Source of the DNA: Neoakkermansia glycaniphila
Lineage (GTDB): Bacteria; Verrucomicrobiota; Verrucomicrobiia; Verrucomicrobiales; Akkermansiaceae
Assembly (NCBI RefSeq): GCF_001683795.1
Contig: NZ_LIGX01000032.1
Span: 1-64,000 of the forward strand
Direction of reading: 5' to 3'
DNA length: 64,000 nt
Each line of letters opens with the position of its first letter. Position 1 is the stretch's first letter. Both the position numbers and the translations under genes were made by a program. Of the stretch, positions 29,423 to 37,145 are shown piece after piece. The notes beneath the pieces are model-generated. The model saw only the letters and a program-made list of their open reading frames with translations. It did not search any database and had not been told where the DNA came from.

Positions 29423-29857
29423 ATGACGTTTTATCAAGTCAGAAAGAGGTCGCAGGGGATTCCGATCGTGCCGATGGTGGATATCGTGACGATTCTTCTG
29501 CTGTTCTTCACGCAGACGACGAAGTTCATGCATCCTTCCGGGGAGGCAAGAAGCGAGCTGCGCATCAAGGCGCCGACGACGAAGTATATGCCGGGAGAGC
29601 CGAGCGAGAGCGATCAGATTCTTCTGGAGTTGTCCGCTGAAGGGAAGATTGCCCTGAACGGCGAGATCGTGGAGAAGGATCGCCTGAAGGAGGTGCTGGC
29701 GGCTCAAATCCGGGAGCGTCCGGCGGCCAAGGTTCAGTGCGCCGTGGATAAGGCAGCTCCGATGGGCGAATTTATCGGAATATGGGATATGCTGGCAGCC
29801 GCAGGTGTTGACATGGAACAAATTCGTGTTAAAATCGACTTCGAGAAGGCGGATTGA
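29423..29857 (+). CDS. exbD: ExbD/TolR biopolymer transport protein
   Basis: 144 residues: a short cytoplasmic N-terminus, one membrane helix (about 15-32) with the essential proton-carrying Asp in IVPMVDIVTILLLFF, then a periplasmic domain with VQCAVDKAAPMGEFIGIWDMLAAAGV, the usual ExbD folding unit. It completes the TonB-ExbB-ExbD motor encoded here. Confidence 0.9.
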   Translation: MTFYQVRKRSQGIPIVPMVDIVTILLLFFTQTTKFMHPSGEARSELRIKAPTTKYMPGEPSESDQILLELSAEGKIALNGEIVEKDRLKEVLAAQIRERPAAKVQCAVDKAAPMGEFIGIWDMLAAAGVDMEQIRVKIDFEKAD

Positions 29858-29881
29858 TATGACGGCCCGCCAGCTAAGGTT

Positions 29882-30433
29882 ATGTTACTTTCCATTACCC
29901 AATACGGCGATGCGGTTCTGAGAACGAAGTGCGCTCCCGTTTCGAAGATCGACGAAGGCATTGTGGCTCTGGCCAACAATATGCTGGAGACGATGTATGC
30001 CGCCGAGGGTATCGGCCTTGCCGCTCCTCAGGTGGATGTGTCGCTGCAGCTTGTGGTGATCGATATTCCGGAGGACGAGGAGGAGCCCGGCGAGACCGTG
30101 ACGATGAACGGAGAGGAGAAGCCGATGGCTTCCATCATGCCGTTGCTGCTCGTCAATCCCGTGCTGGAGCCTTACGGTGCAATGAGCATGTGCAATGAGG
30201 GTTGCCTGAGCGTGCGGGGTATTCGCGCCAATGTGCAACGCCCCGAGCGTGTGCGCGCCAAGTTTTCTCTGCTCGACGGAACGGTTGTCGAGCTGGATTG
30301 CGGCGGCTTGCTCGCCCGCTGCCTGCAGCACGAATGCGACCATTTGAACGGTGTCGTGTTTACCGATCGCGTTTCTTCCGCCGCCAAGCTGACGCTGACG
30401 AAGAAGCTCAAGCGCCTGGCCGCCGAGCGCTGA
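29882..30433 (+). CDS. def: Peptide deformylase
   Basis: 183 residues. It removes the formyl group from nascent protein N-termini. The three motifs are GIGLAAPQV (motif 1), EGCLSVRG (motif 2, metal Cys) and QHECDHLNGVVF (motif 3, HExxH). An insertion rich in Glu and Pro between motifs 1 and 2 (about residues 62-82) is somewhat longer than usual. It starts 24 nt after exbD and ends 11 nt before the pseudokinase gene, so it is probably in the same transcript. Confidence 0.94.
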   Translation: MLLSITQYGDAVLRTKCAPVSKIDEGIVALANNMLETMYAAEGIGLAAPQVDVSLQLVVIDIPEDEEEPGETVTMNGEEKPMASIMPLLLVNPVLEPYGAMSMCNEGCLSVRGIRANVQRPERVRAKFSLLDGTVVELDCGGLLARCLQHECDHLNGVVFTDRVSSAAKLTLTKKLKRLAAER

Positions 30434-30444
30434 AATCCTGCACC

Positions 30445-31146
30445 ATGTATTCTCTTCCCAAAGTTATCGGGGACCGCTACGTCCTGACTTCCGTCTTGCG
30501 CGATTTGCCGACGACGGTCATGTTCATCGGCGTGCAGAACGATATACGCCGCGAGGTGGTGATCGAAGCCCTGAGGCCGGAGCTGGCGACGGAGGAGCAT
30601 GTGGAGATGTTTTTGGAGACTGCCCGCGCGCAGTCTCGCAATAATTACGATTTCGTCAGCAAGGTGTTCGAGATTATTCATGTGGACAATAGGTGGTATC
30701 TCGTTCGCGAGCGGCTCAAGGGCGTGCCTTTGAACGTGCTGGAGGCGATGGGCCACCGGTTGGAGCCCCGGCAGTTGTATGGCCTGCTCCGGCAGTATTT
30801 GCGGTGCATTATCTACATGAGTATCATGCAGATTGCCTCGCGCCCCGTGGATCTGGAATCTTTGTACATGTCCGACGACGGTTTTTTCCGCTGCGGCAAT
30901 CCGGCGATCGGCGGACCCCGCACTCTGGAGATGGCGGAAGGCGATGTGCGCGCGCTCGGAGAATTGGGCCTGCAGATGGTGGACGAAGAGTCCGAAGGAG
31001 CCAGCGATTTGATGCAGCTTTGCCTGCGGATGAAGAATCTGCGCGACGGGCATCCGGCTTCCTGCCTGTTTTTCTGCGAGGAGATCGGTTTGATGTGCGA
31101 TGCTCCTTCGCGAGATGAGGACGGGGAGTATTGCCCTGTGATTTGA
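30445..31146 (+). CDS. Probable pseudokinase (degenerate protein kinase fold)
   Basis: 233 residues. The layout follows bacterial Ser/Thr kinases of the PknB type: GDRYVLTSVL at the start, RREVVIEALRPELA in place of the ATP-lysine strand, FLETARAQSRNN in place of the alpha-C helix, a hinge-like YLVRERLKGVPL, and RPVDLESLYMSDDGFFRCGNP in place of the catalytic loop. All key residues are changed: the VAIK lysine is Glu41, HRD reads SRP (132-134), and DFG reads GNP (151-153). The glycine loop is absent. I infer a non-catalytic binding or scaffolding protein. It is cytoplasmic with no membrane helix and sits between def and glyS. Confidence 0.6.
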   Translation: MYSLPKVIGDRYVLTSVLRDLPTTVMFIGVQNDIRREVVIEALRPELATEEHVEMFLETARAQSRNNYDFVSKVFEIIHVDNRWYLVRERLKGVPLNVLEAMGHRLEPRQLYGLLRQYLRCIIYMSIMQIASRPVDLESLYMSDDGFFRCGNPAIGGPRTLEMAEGDVRALGELGLQMVDEESEGASDLMQLCLRMKNLRDGHPASCLFFCEEIGLMCDAPSRDEDGEYCPVI

Positions 31147-31266
31147 CCGTTGCAGTGCCGGCGGGCCGGAGGTGGGCGAATGCTTGCCATTAGTGGGGAA
31201 AGGATAGTTGTAAGACACTTTTTGGGCTTTCCGTGCTGGTGGTTTCGGGGCATGATGCGGGGCGTT

Positions 31267-32841
31267 ATGGCTGACCGTAATCAAACTGATCCCGTCCGTA
31301 TGGAAAAAATCGTGAGTCTCTGCAAGCGCAGGGGGTTTATTTTCCAATCCGCTGAAATTTACGGCGGTTTGAATGGTTGCTGGGATTACGGTCCTCTCGG
31401 TGCGGAGCTGAAGCGCAATCTGAAGGAGTACTGGTGGCGCTGCAATGTGCAGGAGCGCGACGATGTGGTCGGTATGGACGGTTCCATTCTGACGCATAAT
31501 TCCGTGCTCGTGGCTTCCGGCCACGTCGGCGGGTTTTCCGATCCGATGTGCGACTGTCTGCTGACGAAGGAGCGCCTTCGCGCCGACCAGGTGCCCGCCC
31601 AGTCCGGAACGGCGTTCTGGTACACGGGGGCGAAGTCGAAGGACGGCAGCTGGAGTGTGGAGAAGGAGTTCGCCGTGTTGGTGGCTTCCGAAGAAGCTGC
31701 CCGCGATGCCCGCAAGACGGCGGCGAAGTTTTATGTGCAGCTTGCTGCGGCCGGCGTGTCGGCTGCCGATCTTGAGCTGCAGGGCGAACGTGCCGAAGCC
31801 GTGACTGATTCCGTGCGGTTCAATCCGGCGAACGGTTCGCTGCTGACGGAGCCGCGCGAGTTCAATCTGATGTTCAAGACGAAGATCGGAGCGACGTCCG
31901 ACGAGAACGATCCGAGCGCGATCGGCTGGCTTCGTCCGGAGACGGCCCAGTCCATTTTCTGCCAGTACAAGAATATTCTGGACAGTTCCCGCATGAAGAT
32001 TCCGTTCGGGATCGCGCAGATCGGGAAGTCGTTCCGCAATGAGATCAATCCCCGCAATTTTACGTTCCGTTCCCGCGAGTTCGAGCAGATGGAGATCGAG
32101 TATTTCTGCCGCGCCGAAGACGGCCTGAAGCTGACGGACGAGTGGCTGGAGCGCCGCCTGTGCTTCTACGAGAATATCGGCATTCCCCGCGAGAAGATTC
32201 ATATTCTCGATGTGCCGGACGGCGAGCGCGCTTTCTATTCCAAGAAGACGTATGATCTTGAGTACGAGTTCCCGTTCGGTATTCAGGAGCTGGAAGGGAT
32301 CGCCTACCGCACGGATTACGATCTCGGAAGCCATCAGACGGGTTCCGGCAAGTCGATGGAGTATTTCGACGAGGAGTCGCGCGAGCGTTTCATTCCGCAT
32401 GTGGTGGAGCCTTCAGCAGGCTGCGACCGCACGGTGCTGGCGGTGATTTGCGAGGCGTTCGATGAAGAGGAGCTGGGCAAGGACGGCAAGTCCGATGTCC
32501 GTACGGTGATGCGTTTCCATCCCCGCATGGCTCCGATCAAGGCGGCCGTGTTCCCGCTTCTGAAGAAGAATGAGGAGCAGGTGCGGATTGCGAAGGAGAT
32601 CGTGAAGGAGCTGAAGCCCTGGATGCCCGTGTTCTACGATGAAGCCGGAGCCGTGGGCCGCCGCTACCGCCGCCAGGACGAAGTCGGTACGCCGTTCTGC
32701 ATTACGGTGGACTTCGATACGCTGGGCGAGAACGGGGAAGAGAATAAGGATACGGTGACGATTCGCCACCGCGATTCGATGGAGCAGGAGCGCGTGCCTG
32801 TGAAGGATGTGCTTCACTGGCTGATCAAGCGCATCCATTGA
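31267..32841 (+). CDS. glyS: Glycyl-tRNA synthetase (single-chain, class II)
   Basis: 524 residues of the alpha2 (GlyQS/eukaryote-like) type, not the alpha/beta tetramer. The start MADRNQTDPVRMEKIVSLCKR is followed by GFIFQSAEIYGGLNGCWDYGPLG, motif 2 (FRNEINPRNFTFRSREFEQMEIEYF) and motif 3 (SAGCDRTVLAVI), with an anticodon-binding domain (about 400-524). ATG codons upstream of 31267 precede no conserved sequence. A terminator lies in the 3' end of the facing gene. Confidence 0.95.
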   Translation: MADRNQTDPVRMEKIVSLCKRRGFIFQSAEIYGGLNGCWDYGPLGAELKRNLKEYWWRCNVQERDDVVGMDGSILTHNSVLVASGHVGGFSDPMCDCLLTKERLRADQVPAQSGTAFWYTGAKSKDGSWSVEKEFAVLVASEEAARDARKTAAKFYVQLAAAGVSAADLELQGERAEAVTDSVRFNPANGSLLTEPREFNLMFKTKIGATSDENDPSAIGWLRPETAQSIFCQYKNILDSSRMKIPFGIAQIGKSFRNEINPRNFTFRSREFEQMEIEYFCRAEDGLKLTDEWLERRLCFYENIGIPREKIHILDVPDGERAFYSKKTYDLEYEFPFGIQELEGIAYRTDYDLGSHQTGSGKSMEYFDEESRERFIPHVVEPSAGCDRTVLAVICEAFDEEELGKDGKSDVRTVMRFHPRMAPIKAAVFPLLKKNEEQVRIAKEIVKELKPWMPVFYDEAGAVGRRYRRQDEVGTPFCITVDFDTLGENGEENKDTVTIRHRDSMEQERVPVKDVLHWLIKRIH

Positions 32842-32867
32842 TGCTCCGTTGCATTTCTGCATGATTT

Positions 32868-35063
32868 TCAGCGCGTCTCTGTTCGAGGCGCGCTTTTTTC
32901 ATGGTCGGCGGTGCGTTTGAGGGTGACGGATGTTTTTTTGCTGCCGACGGGGAAGTCGAGTTTGTAGGTTGATTCACTTACGCGGATGACGGGGGTGTTG
33001 TTGTGTGGCGGCGCCAGTTCCGGAGTGGTGCGGGCCGAGTAGACGATGACGGGGCCTTCTTCGGCAAGGTCGAAGCTGAGGGTGCCGTCTGTTGCGCGGA
33101 TGTTCGAGACGGTGCATGGCGGCAGGTATTTGTCGGCGCGGCCGATGACGGCCCATCCATGGTTTTCCGGGACGAGGATGCAGCTTTTGTATGAATCCTG
33201 CGCGATGTCTGCCGGGGCGGAGCCGGTGAATGGGGTGCAGGTTCCGGCGTCCGGGTCGTATGCGATGAGTTTAGGCAGGGGAGAGTCGGTGTCTGCCTGC
33301 CGGGTGCGGGCCAGCATGTTGCGGCTCAAGCGGTAGTCGTCCATGGTGATGCTGGCTTCGGCGCGGCTGCCGGATTTGGTGTTGAGGTTGAAGGAGGTGG
33401 CAATGGCCGCGCCGTTGGGCAGGGGTGCGATGACGGAGTATGCCTTCGGCGTGTCGAAGGGGTTGATGAAGGTGGAGTTGCCTGTCGGGATTGCCGGAGC
33501 CAGAGGGCGCAGGATGAGGCCGTCCGAGAGGACGAAGGGCATGACGGTTTCCTCTCGGAAGTCTTCAGGTGCATCGGAGAGGTAGATGGGGCCGCCGGAG
33601 AGAGCCTTGGTGATGGCGAGGAGGCGGCTGCATGCCGGGTCGGACGAGTGGAACATGTCATGGTCGGGCCAGACGCTGTGCCCCATCCACAGTGTGTTCT
33701 GAAAGGATTGGTAGATGTGCGACCGGGCTTCGTTGAGATTACCGAAATGGTAGTCGATGCTGCACCGGGTGATCGCGCTGTGTTTGGTGTGGAACGGAGC
33801 CATGGGGCCGATTGCCATGCAGTTGAGGAGGGAGAGGTTCAGGTTGTGGCATGCGTTTTCCAGCGCGGTGGTGCACCATCTGTTCATCCGGGCGGGGTTG
33901 GGCTGGCCCTGCATGTGTTGCAGGTATTCGCACTGGACGTCGATTTTGACGAAGTCGAATCCGTATTGTTTGACGGAGTTCATGTAGGCGTTGTAGAATG
34001 TCTGTGCGTCCTGTTCCGTCTTGCCGGGGAAGAGGGCGTTTCCGGAGCTGATGAGGCCGGAGTTTACGGCATTTCCCAGATCGTTTTGAGGGTCGATGCC
34101 GTTCCAGAGGCCATGATAGCAATGCCACAGTCCGAACCAGCGAAGTTTTTCGCTGCGCCGGGCCAAGAGGTTTTTCCATTGGGAGGGGAATGTTTTTTGC
34201 TGGGGGGCGAAGCTGCGGAGTTTGAGGTTTTGCTGCTGCTGGAAGCCGTCGTCAACGAGCATCCAGCGGATGGGGATGGGGGATTGTTCGATGCGGCGCG
34301 CGGCGTCGATCAACAGGGATTCATCGATGTTTTTCTTATATTGTTCCCAGCTGCACCAGCCGAGGTAGCGGAACGGTTCGGGGTATTCCTTGTCGTCGCG
34401 CCACCATGAACCGGATGTTTTTTCCGTGCTGCGGAAGATTTTTTCGGCCTGCGCCCATGCATCCCGGCAGGCGTCGAACGGGGTTTCTCCCCAGCCGTAA
34501 ACCATCGTGGGCAGAGGACGGGAGATGTTGACCGGTTCCGTGCCGAGGGTACCCGTTTCGCAGGCGATGCTGCCATCTTCCGTGATGCGGAGCCATGACA
34601 TGGTGTTGTCTCCGGGAATGGGAAGAAGGGCGAGGAAGGGTTGAGTGTCCGCGTTTTTTTGTCCGGGTTCAGACCCGGTTTGGATGAGGGCAAGAAAGCC
34701 TTGGTTGCCCGGCGTTTTGACGGTTGGGTTCGGCGTGCCGGAGAGCAGGGCCTTGAGGTCGCTGCCTCCCATCCATGGCAACATGCGGTTGCCGTCGGCC
34801 GGCCATCGTCCGGCATCGGAGGCGAACCAGCAAATGCGTTCGATGGGTGGGAGTTCAATTTTTTGTGAATGAAGGGATTTAGCCTTGTTTTGCGACTGAA
34901 GGGTTTGGGGCGGCAGGGTGAGGATCGCGAGTGGTTGCTGCGGTGTTCCTTTTCCGGAGGTTTCGGCTTGGAGAATGCATGGTTGAAGCAGTATGCCGAT
35001 GAGGGCTGCAGTGCGCAAATTGTGCCGGAAGGTGAGGGGAACTGTGCTGCCTGGAACGATCAT
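32868..35063 (-). CDS. Exported GH36-related (raffinose synthase/Sip1 family) glycosidase
   Basis: 731 residues with a signal peptide (about 1-33, ending ILQAE). The Sip1/raffinose synthase signatures are RYLGWCSWEQY, WMLVDDGFQ, DFVKIDVQ (likely nucleophile Asp375) and WPDHDMFHSSDP (acid/base candidate Asp467 or Asp469), followed by ALSGGPIYLSDAP. In bacteria this branch of clan GH-D acts as an alpha-galactosidase or related enzyme, so removal of alpha-linked galactose from host glycans is likely. The ATG at 35063 is chosen because it begins the signal peptide; 61 upstream in-frame codons do not fit. Confidence 0.85.
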   Translation of the reverse strand: MIVPGSTVPLTFRHNLRTAALIGILLQPCILQAETSGKGTPQQPLAILTLPPQTLQSQNKAKSLHSQKIELPPIERICWFASDAGRWPADGNRMLPWMGGSDLKALLSGTPNPTVKTPGNQGFLALIQTGSEPGQKNADTQPFLALLPIPGDNTMSWLRITEDGSIACETGTLGTEPVNISRPLPTMVYGWGETPFDACRDAWAQAEKIFRSTEKTSGSWWRDDKEYPEPFRYLGWCSWEQYKKNIDESLLIDAARRIEQSPIPIRWMLVDDGFQQQQNLKLRSFAPQQKTFPSQWKNLLARRSEKLRWFGLWHCYHGLWNGIDPQNDLGNAVNSGLISSGNALFPGKTEQDAQTFYNAYMNSVKQYGFDFVKIDVQCEYLQHMQGQPNPARMNRWCTTALENACHNLNLSLLNCMAIGPMAPFHTKHSAITRCSIDYHFGNLNEARSHIYQSFQNTLWMGHSVWPDHDMFHSSDPACSRLLAITKALSGGPIYLSDAPEDFREETVMPFVLSDGLILRPLAPAIPTGNSTFINPFDTPKAYSVIAPLPNGAAIATSFNLNTKSGSRAEASITMDDYRLSRNMLARTRQADTDSPLPKLIAYDPDAGTCTPFTGSAPADIAQDSYKSCILVPENHGWAVIGRADKYLPPCTVSNIRATDGTLSFDLAEEGPVIVYSARTTPELAPPHNNTPVIRVSESTYKLDFPVGSKKTSVTLKRTADHEKSAPRTETR
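32871..32899 (+). terminator. glyS terminator, placed inside the end of the facing gene
   Basis: GCGCGTCT with AGGCGCGC (one G-T pair) around CTGTTCG, followed by TTTTTT (32894-32899). The whole element overlaps the last codons of the GH36-type gene on the - strand. Confidence 0.8.
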
Positions 35064-35190
35064 GTCTTTATCGAGGTTGTTGTGTTTGTTTATTGTATAT
35101 ATACGGTTCGGAGAATGGATTCTTTCATTTGAAGGGAGATCACGGTTCTTGCCAAGCCGCCGTTCCTGTGGTAACGTGCATGAAACTACC

Positions 35191-35775
35191 ATGTGCAGTA
35201 TGTCCAAATTCGAGACGTCCATGCCGCAGATTCCATCTGTGGACAAGCAGAGGGAAGCCCTTGACGGAATGTCCGCCCATTTGCGCGACAGGTTGGAAGA
35301 GATGCAAAGGCTTCAAGAGCGTCAGGCTCGGAGTATGAAGGAGAATAAGGTGCGAGCCGAGGCGGCTTTGCGCGGCGAACTGCCTGCAGCGAAAGCTGTG
35401 CCGCCTGTCGCAGAGTCCGTGCAGGAGGTTGTTTCCGTGGTGGAGGAATTGCCTCCGCCTGCACCGAATCCCGGCCCGCCGCCGCCGAGTATCGTCAGCG
35501 CTTCCATGACGGTATTGCCTCCGGTCAAAAAGATGCCTCCTCCCGCGCAGTTTGCGGCTCTGGCATCGAAGCCGAAAACGGAACTTCCTCCCGTGAAGGC
35601 TGCGGCTCCGCCGCCTGCCTACGGAGCGGGCAACGGCGGGTTCGTGCCTCGCCCTCCTTTGGCAAAACCGGATAGTCAGGAAGATGAATTGAAGGTGACG
35701 CCGTTTGTGGCAGGGGTGACGTTTGTCATCGCCTTTTTCATCTTTTTCCTCCTGATTTATGCGCTTTCGAAGTAG
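35191..35775 (+). CDS. Proline-rich protein with C-terminal membrane anchor
   Basis: 194 residues, family not recognised. The N-terminal third is a helical, coiled-coil-like stretch (DKQREALDGMSAHL ... LQERQARSMKENKVR). The middle (about 70-155) is rich in Pro, Ala and Val with PPP clusters, and the last 22 residues are a single membrane helix followed only by YALSK. This is a tail-anchored layout with most of the protein in the cytoplasm; a divisome, secretion or TonB-like linking role is conceivable but unsupported. Poly-Pro stretches would need EF-P, which is encoded at 51232. Start could also be the ATG at 35200. Confidence 0.55.
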   Translation: MCSMSKFETSMPQIPSVDKQREALDGMSAHLRDRLEEMQRLQERQARSMKENKVRAEAALRGELPAAKAVPPVAESVQEVVSVVEELPPPAPNPGPPPPSIVSASMTVLPPVKKMPPPAQFAALASKPKTELPPVKAAAPPPAYGAGNGGFVPRPPLAKPDSQEDELKVTPFVAGVTFVIAFFIFFLLIYALSK

Positions 35776-35778
35776 TCT

Positions 35779-36483
35779 TCAAACGCCCTGCCTGCTGTCC
35801 CAGACGGCGATGTGCAGCCTGTCCGAGTAGCGGACGTTGTGTTGGAGGCAGATGCCGATGACATGGGCTCGCGCCGCGGCCAGTTCTGCGCGGGTCGTGG
35901 CCATGGGCATGAGAAGAATGCGGGAGCGTGGGATGCCTGCGGTTTCCGCGGTTTGCCTGATTTCTTCCCAGTCGCTTTCATGGGCGATGACGAATTTGAA
36001 CCATGCGTTGCCGGTAGCGGCGAAAGCAGCCAGTGTATCCGGGACGAGCGCACGCCCGGTGCGGTTGCCGGAGTGCGAGAGTTTGGGCGAGACGTTCCAT
36101 TGATCGACGCGTGCAGCCAGCTCGCCGGAGGGTGCCTGTGTGCCATTGGTTTCGATTTCCACGCGCCAGCCGTCGAGCAGGCCGAGGAGTTCGCCCAGTT
36201 CCTGCTGCTGGAGCAGGGGTTCGCCTCCGGTGATGACGATGTGGCGGCAGGGGGAATCTTCGGGGCTTTCGGCCTCGACGATGTCCATGATGGCCCGGAG
36301 GACTTGGTGAGGTGTCATTTCCTCGGCTTCCTGCCGTTTCCATGAGTAGGCGGTGTCGCACCACGAGCAGGCAAGGTTGCAGCCTGCGAGCCGGAGGAAG
36401 ACGGTAGGCGAGCCCTGTGATACGCCTTCGCCCTGGACAGAGTAAAAGATTTCGGGAACGGAGTTTAAGCGTGCAAGTTTCAT
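35779..36483 (-). CDS. queE: 7-carboxy-7-deazaguanine synthase
   Basis: 234 residues. Radical-SAM enzyme of queuosine synthesis that contracts carboxytetrahydropterin to the 7-deazaguanine ring. It starts with the QueE phrase PEIFYSVQGEGVSQG, has the iron-sulfur motif CNLACSWC (CxxxCxxC), then IVITGGEPLLQ and VEIETNGTQ. No queC or queD is adjacent. It is divergent from the cobalamin adenosyltransferase gene, with 23 nt between the start codons. Confidence 0.92.
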   Translation of the reverse strand: MKLARLNSVPEIFYSVQGEGVSQGSPTVFLRLAGCNLACSWCDTAYSWKRQEAEEMTPHQVLRAIMDIVEAESPEDSPCRHIVITGGEPLLQQQELGELLGLLDGWRVEIETNGTQAPSGELAARVDQWNVSPKLSHSGNRTGRALVPDTLAAFAATGNAWFKFVIAHESDWEEIRQTAETAGIPRSRILLMPMATTRAELAAARAHVIGICLQHNVRYSDRLHIAVWDSRQGV

Positions 36484-36506
36484 GCCTGTGTGGTATAGGT
36501 GGCGGC

Positions 36507-37058
36507 ATGAGTATTATTACCAAAAGAGGCGATGATGGTCAAACCGATCTTATGTTCGGCAAGAGAAGTCCGAAGTCCGCGCCACGGCTGGAGGCATACG
36601 GGACGGTGGATGAGTTGAACTCCCTGCTCGGAGTGGTGAGGGCGAGCGGCGTGCGGTCGGAGACGGTGGAGAAGATCGACGGGGTGCAGGAGCGGCTGGT
36701 GGGGTTGATGGGCGAGCTGGCGACACTGGAGGAAGATCTTCCGAAGTACGACGAGAAAGGGTATGCGCGTATTCACGAGGAGGAGGTGGCGTGGCTGGAG
36801 GAGTTGTCCCACGCGATGGAGAAGGAGTGCGATATCCGTTTTCGCGGGTGGGCGCGTCCCGGCAAGGAGGCGACGCTCGGTTCTGCCCAGCTCGACCTGG
36901 CGCGTGCGGTGTGCCGCCGGGCGGAACGGCGCGTGGCGGTGCTGCGCGATATGGATGCCCTGAGCAATGTGCAGAGTGCGCTTTTTCTGAATCGTTTGTC
37001 CGATTTGCTGTGGATTCTGGCGCGCTATGAGGCTCTTCAGGCGCAGCAGCCGGACTGA
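36507..37058 (+). CDS. Cob(I)alamin adenosyltransferase, PduO type
   Basis: 183 residues. It transfers adenosyl from ATP to cob(I)alamin to make coenzyme B12. The ATP loop ITKRGDDGQTDLMFG, the stretch YGTVDELNSLLG, then RRAERRV and ALFLNRLSDLLWILAR are PduO/MMAB hallmarks. The start ATG at 36507 comes 7 nt after a TATAGG -10-like box. No other B12 gene is seen nearby, so its role in B12 salvage is inferred from the family. Confidence 0.92.
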   Translation: MSIITKRGDDGQTDLMFGKRSPKSAPRLEAYGTVDELNSLLGVVRASGVRSETVEKIDGVQERLVGLMGELATLEEDLPKYDEKGYARIHEEEVAWLEELSHAMEKECDIRFRGWARPGKEATLGSAQLDLARAVCRRAERRVAVLRDMDALSNVQSALFLNRLSDLLWILARYEALQAQQPD

Positions 37059-37106
37059 TGCGGTTCCGGGGGAGGTTCCGCGCGGGCGGCATCTCCCATA
37101 ATAAGC

Positions 37107-37135
37107 TTGATTTCGCGCGGGTTTTGGTCTATGTT
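37107..37135 (+). promoter_or_regulatory. leuS promoter
   Basis: TTGATT, 17-nt spacer, TATGTT. It ends 10 nt before the ATG at 37146 and overlaps the alternative ATG at 37131, which rules that one out. Confidence 0.55.
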
Positions 37136-37145
37136 TCCGCGCAAC

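Noticed and set aside
36484..36506. Cobalamin riboswitch upstream of the adenosyltransferase gene
   Set aside because: Only 23 nt separate it from queE, too short for a B12 riboswitch.
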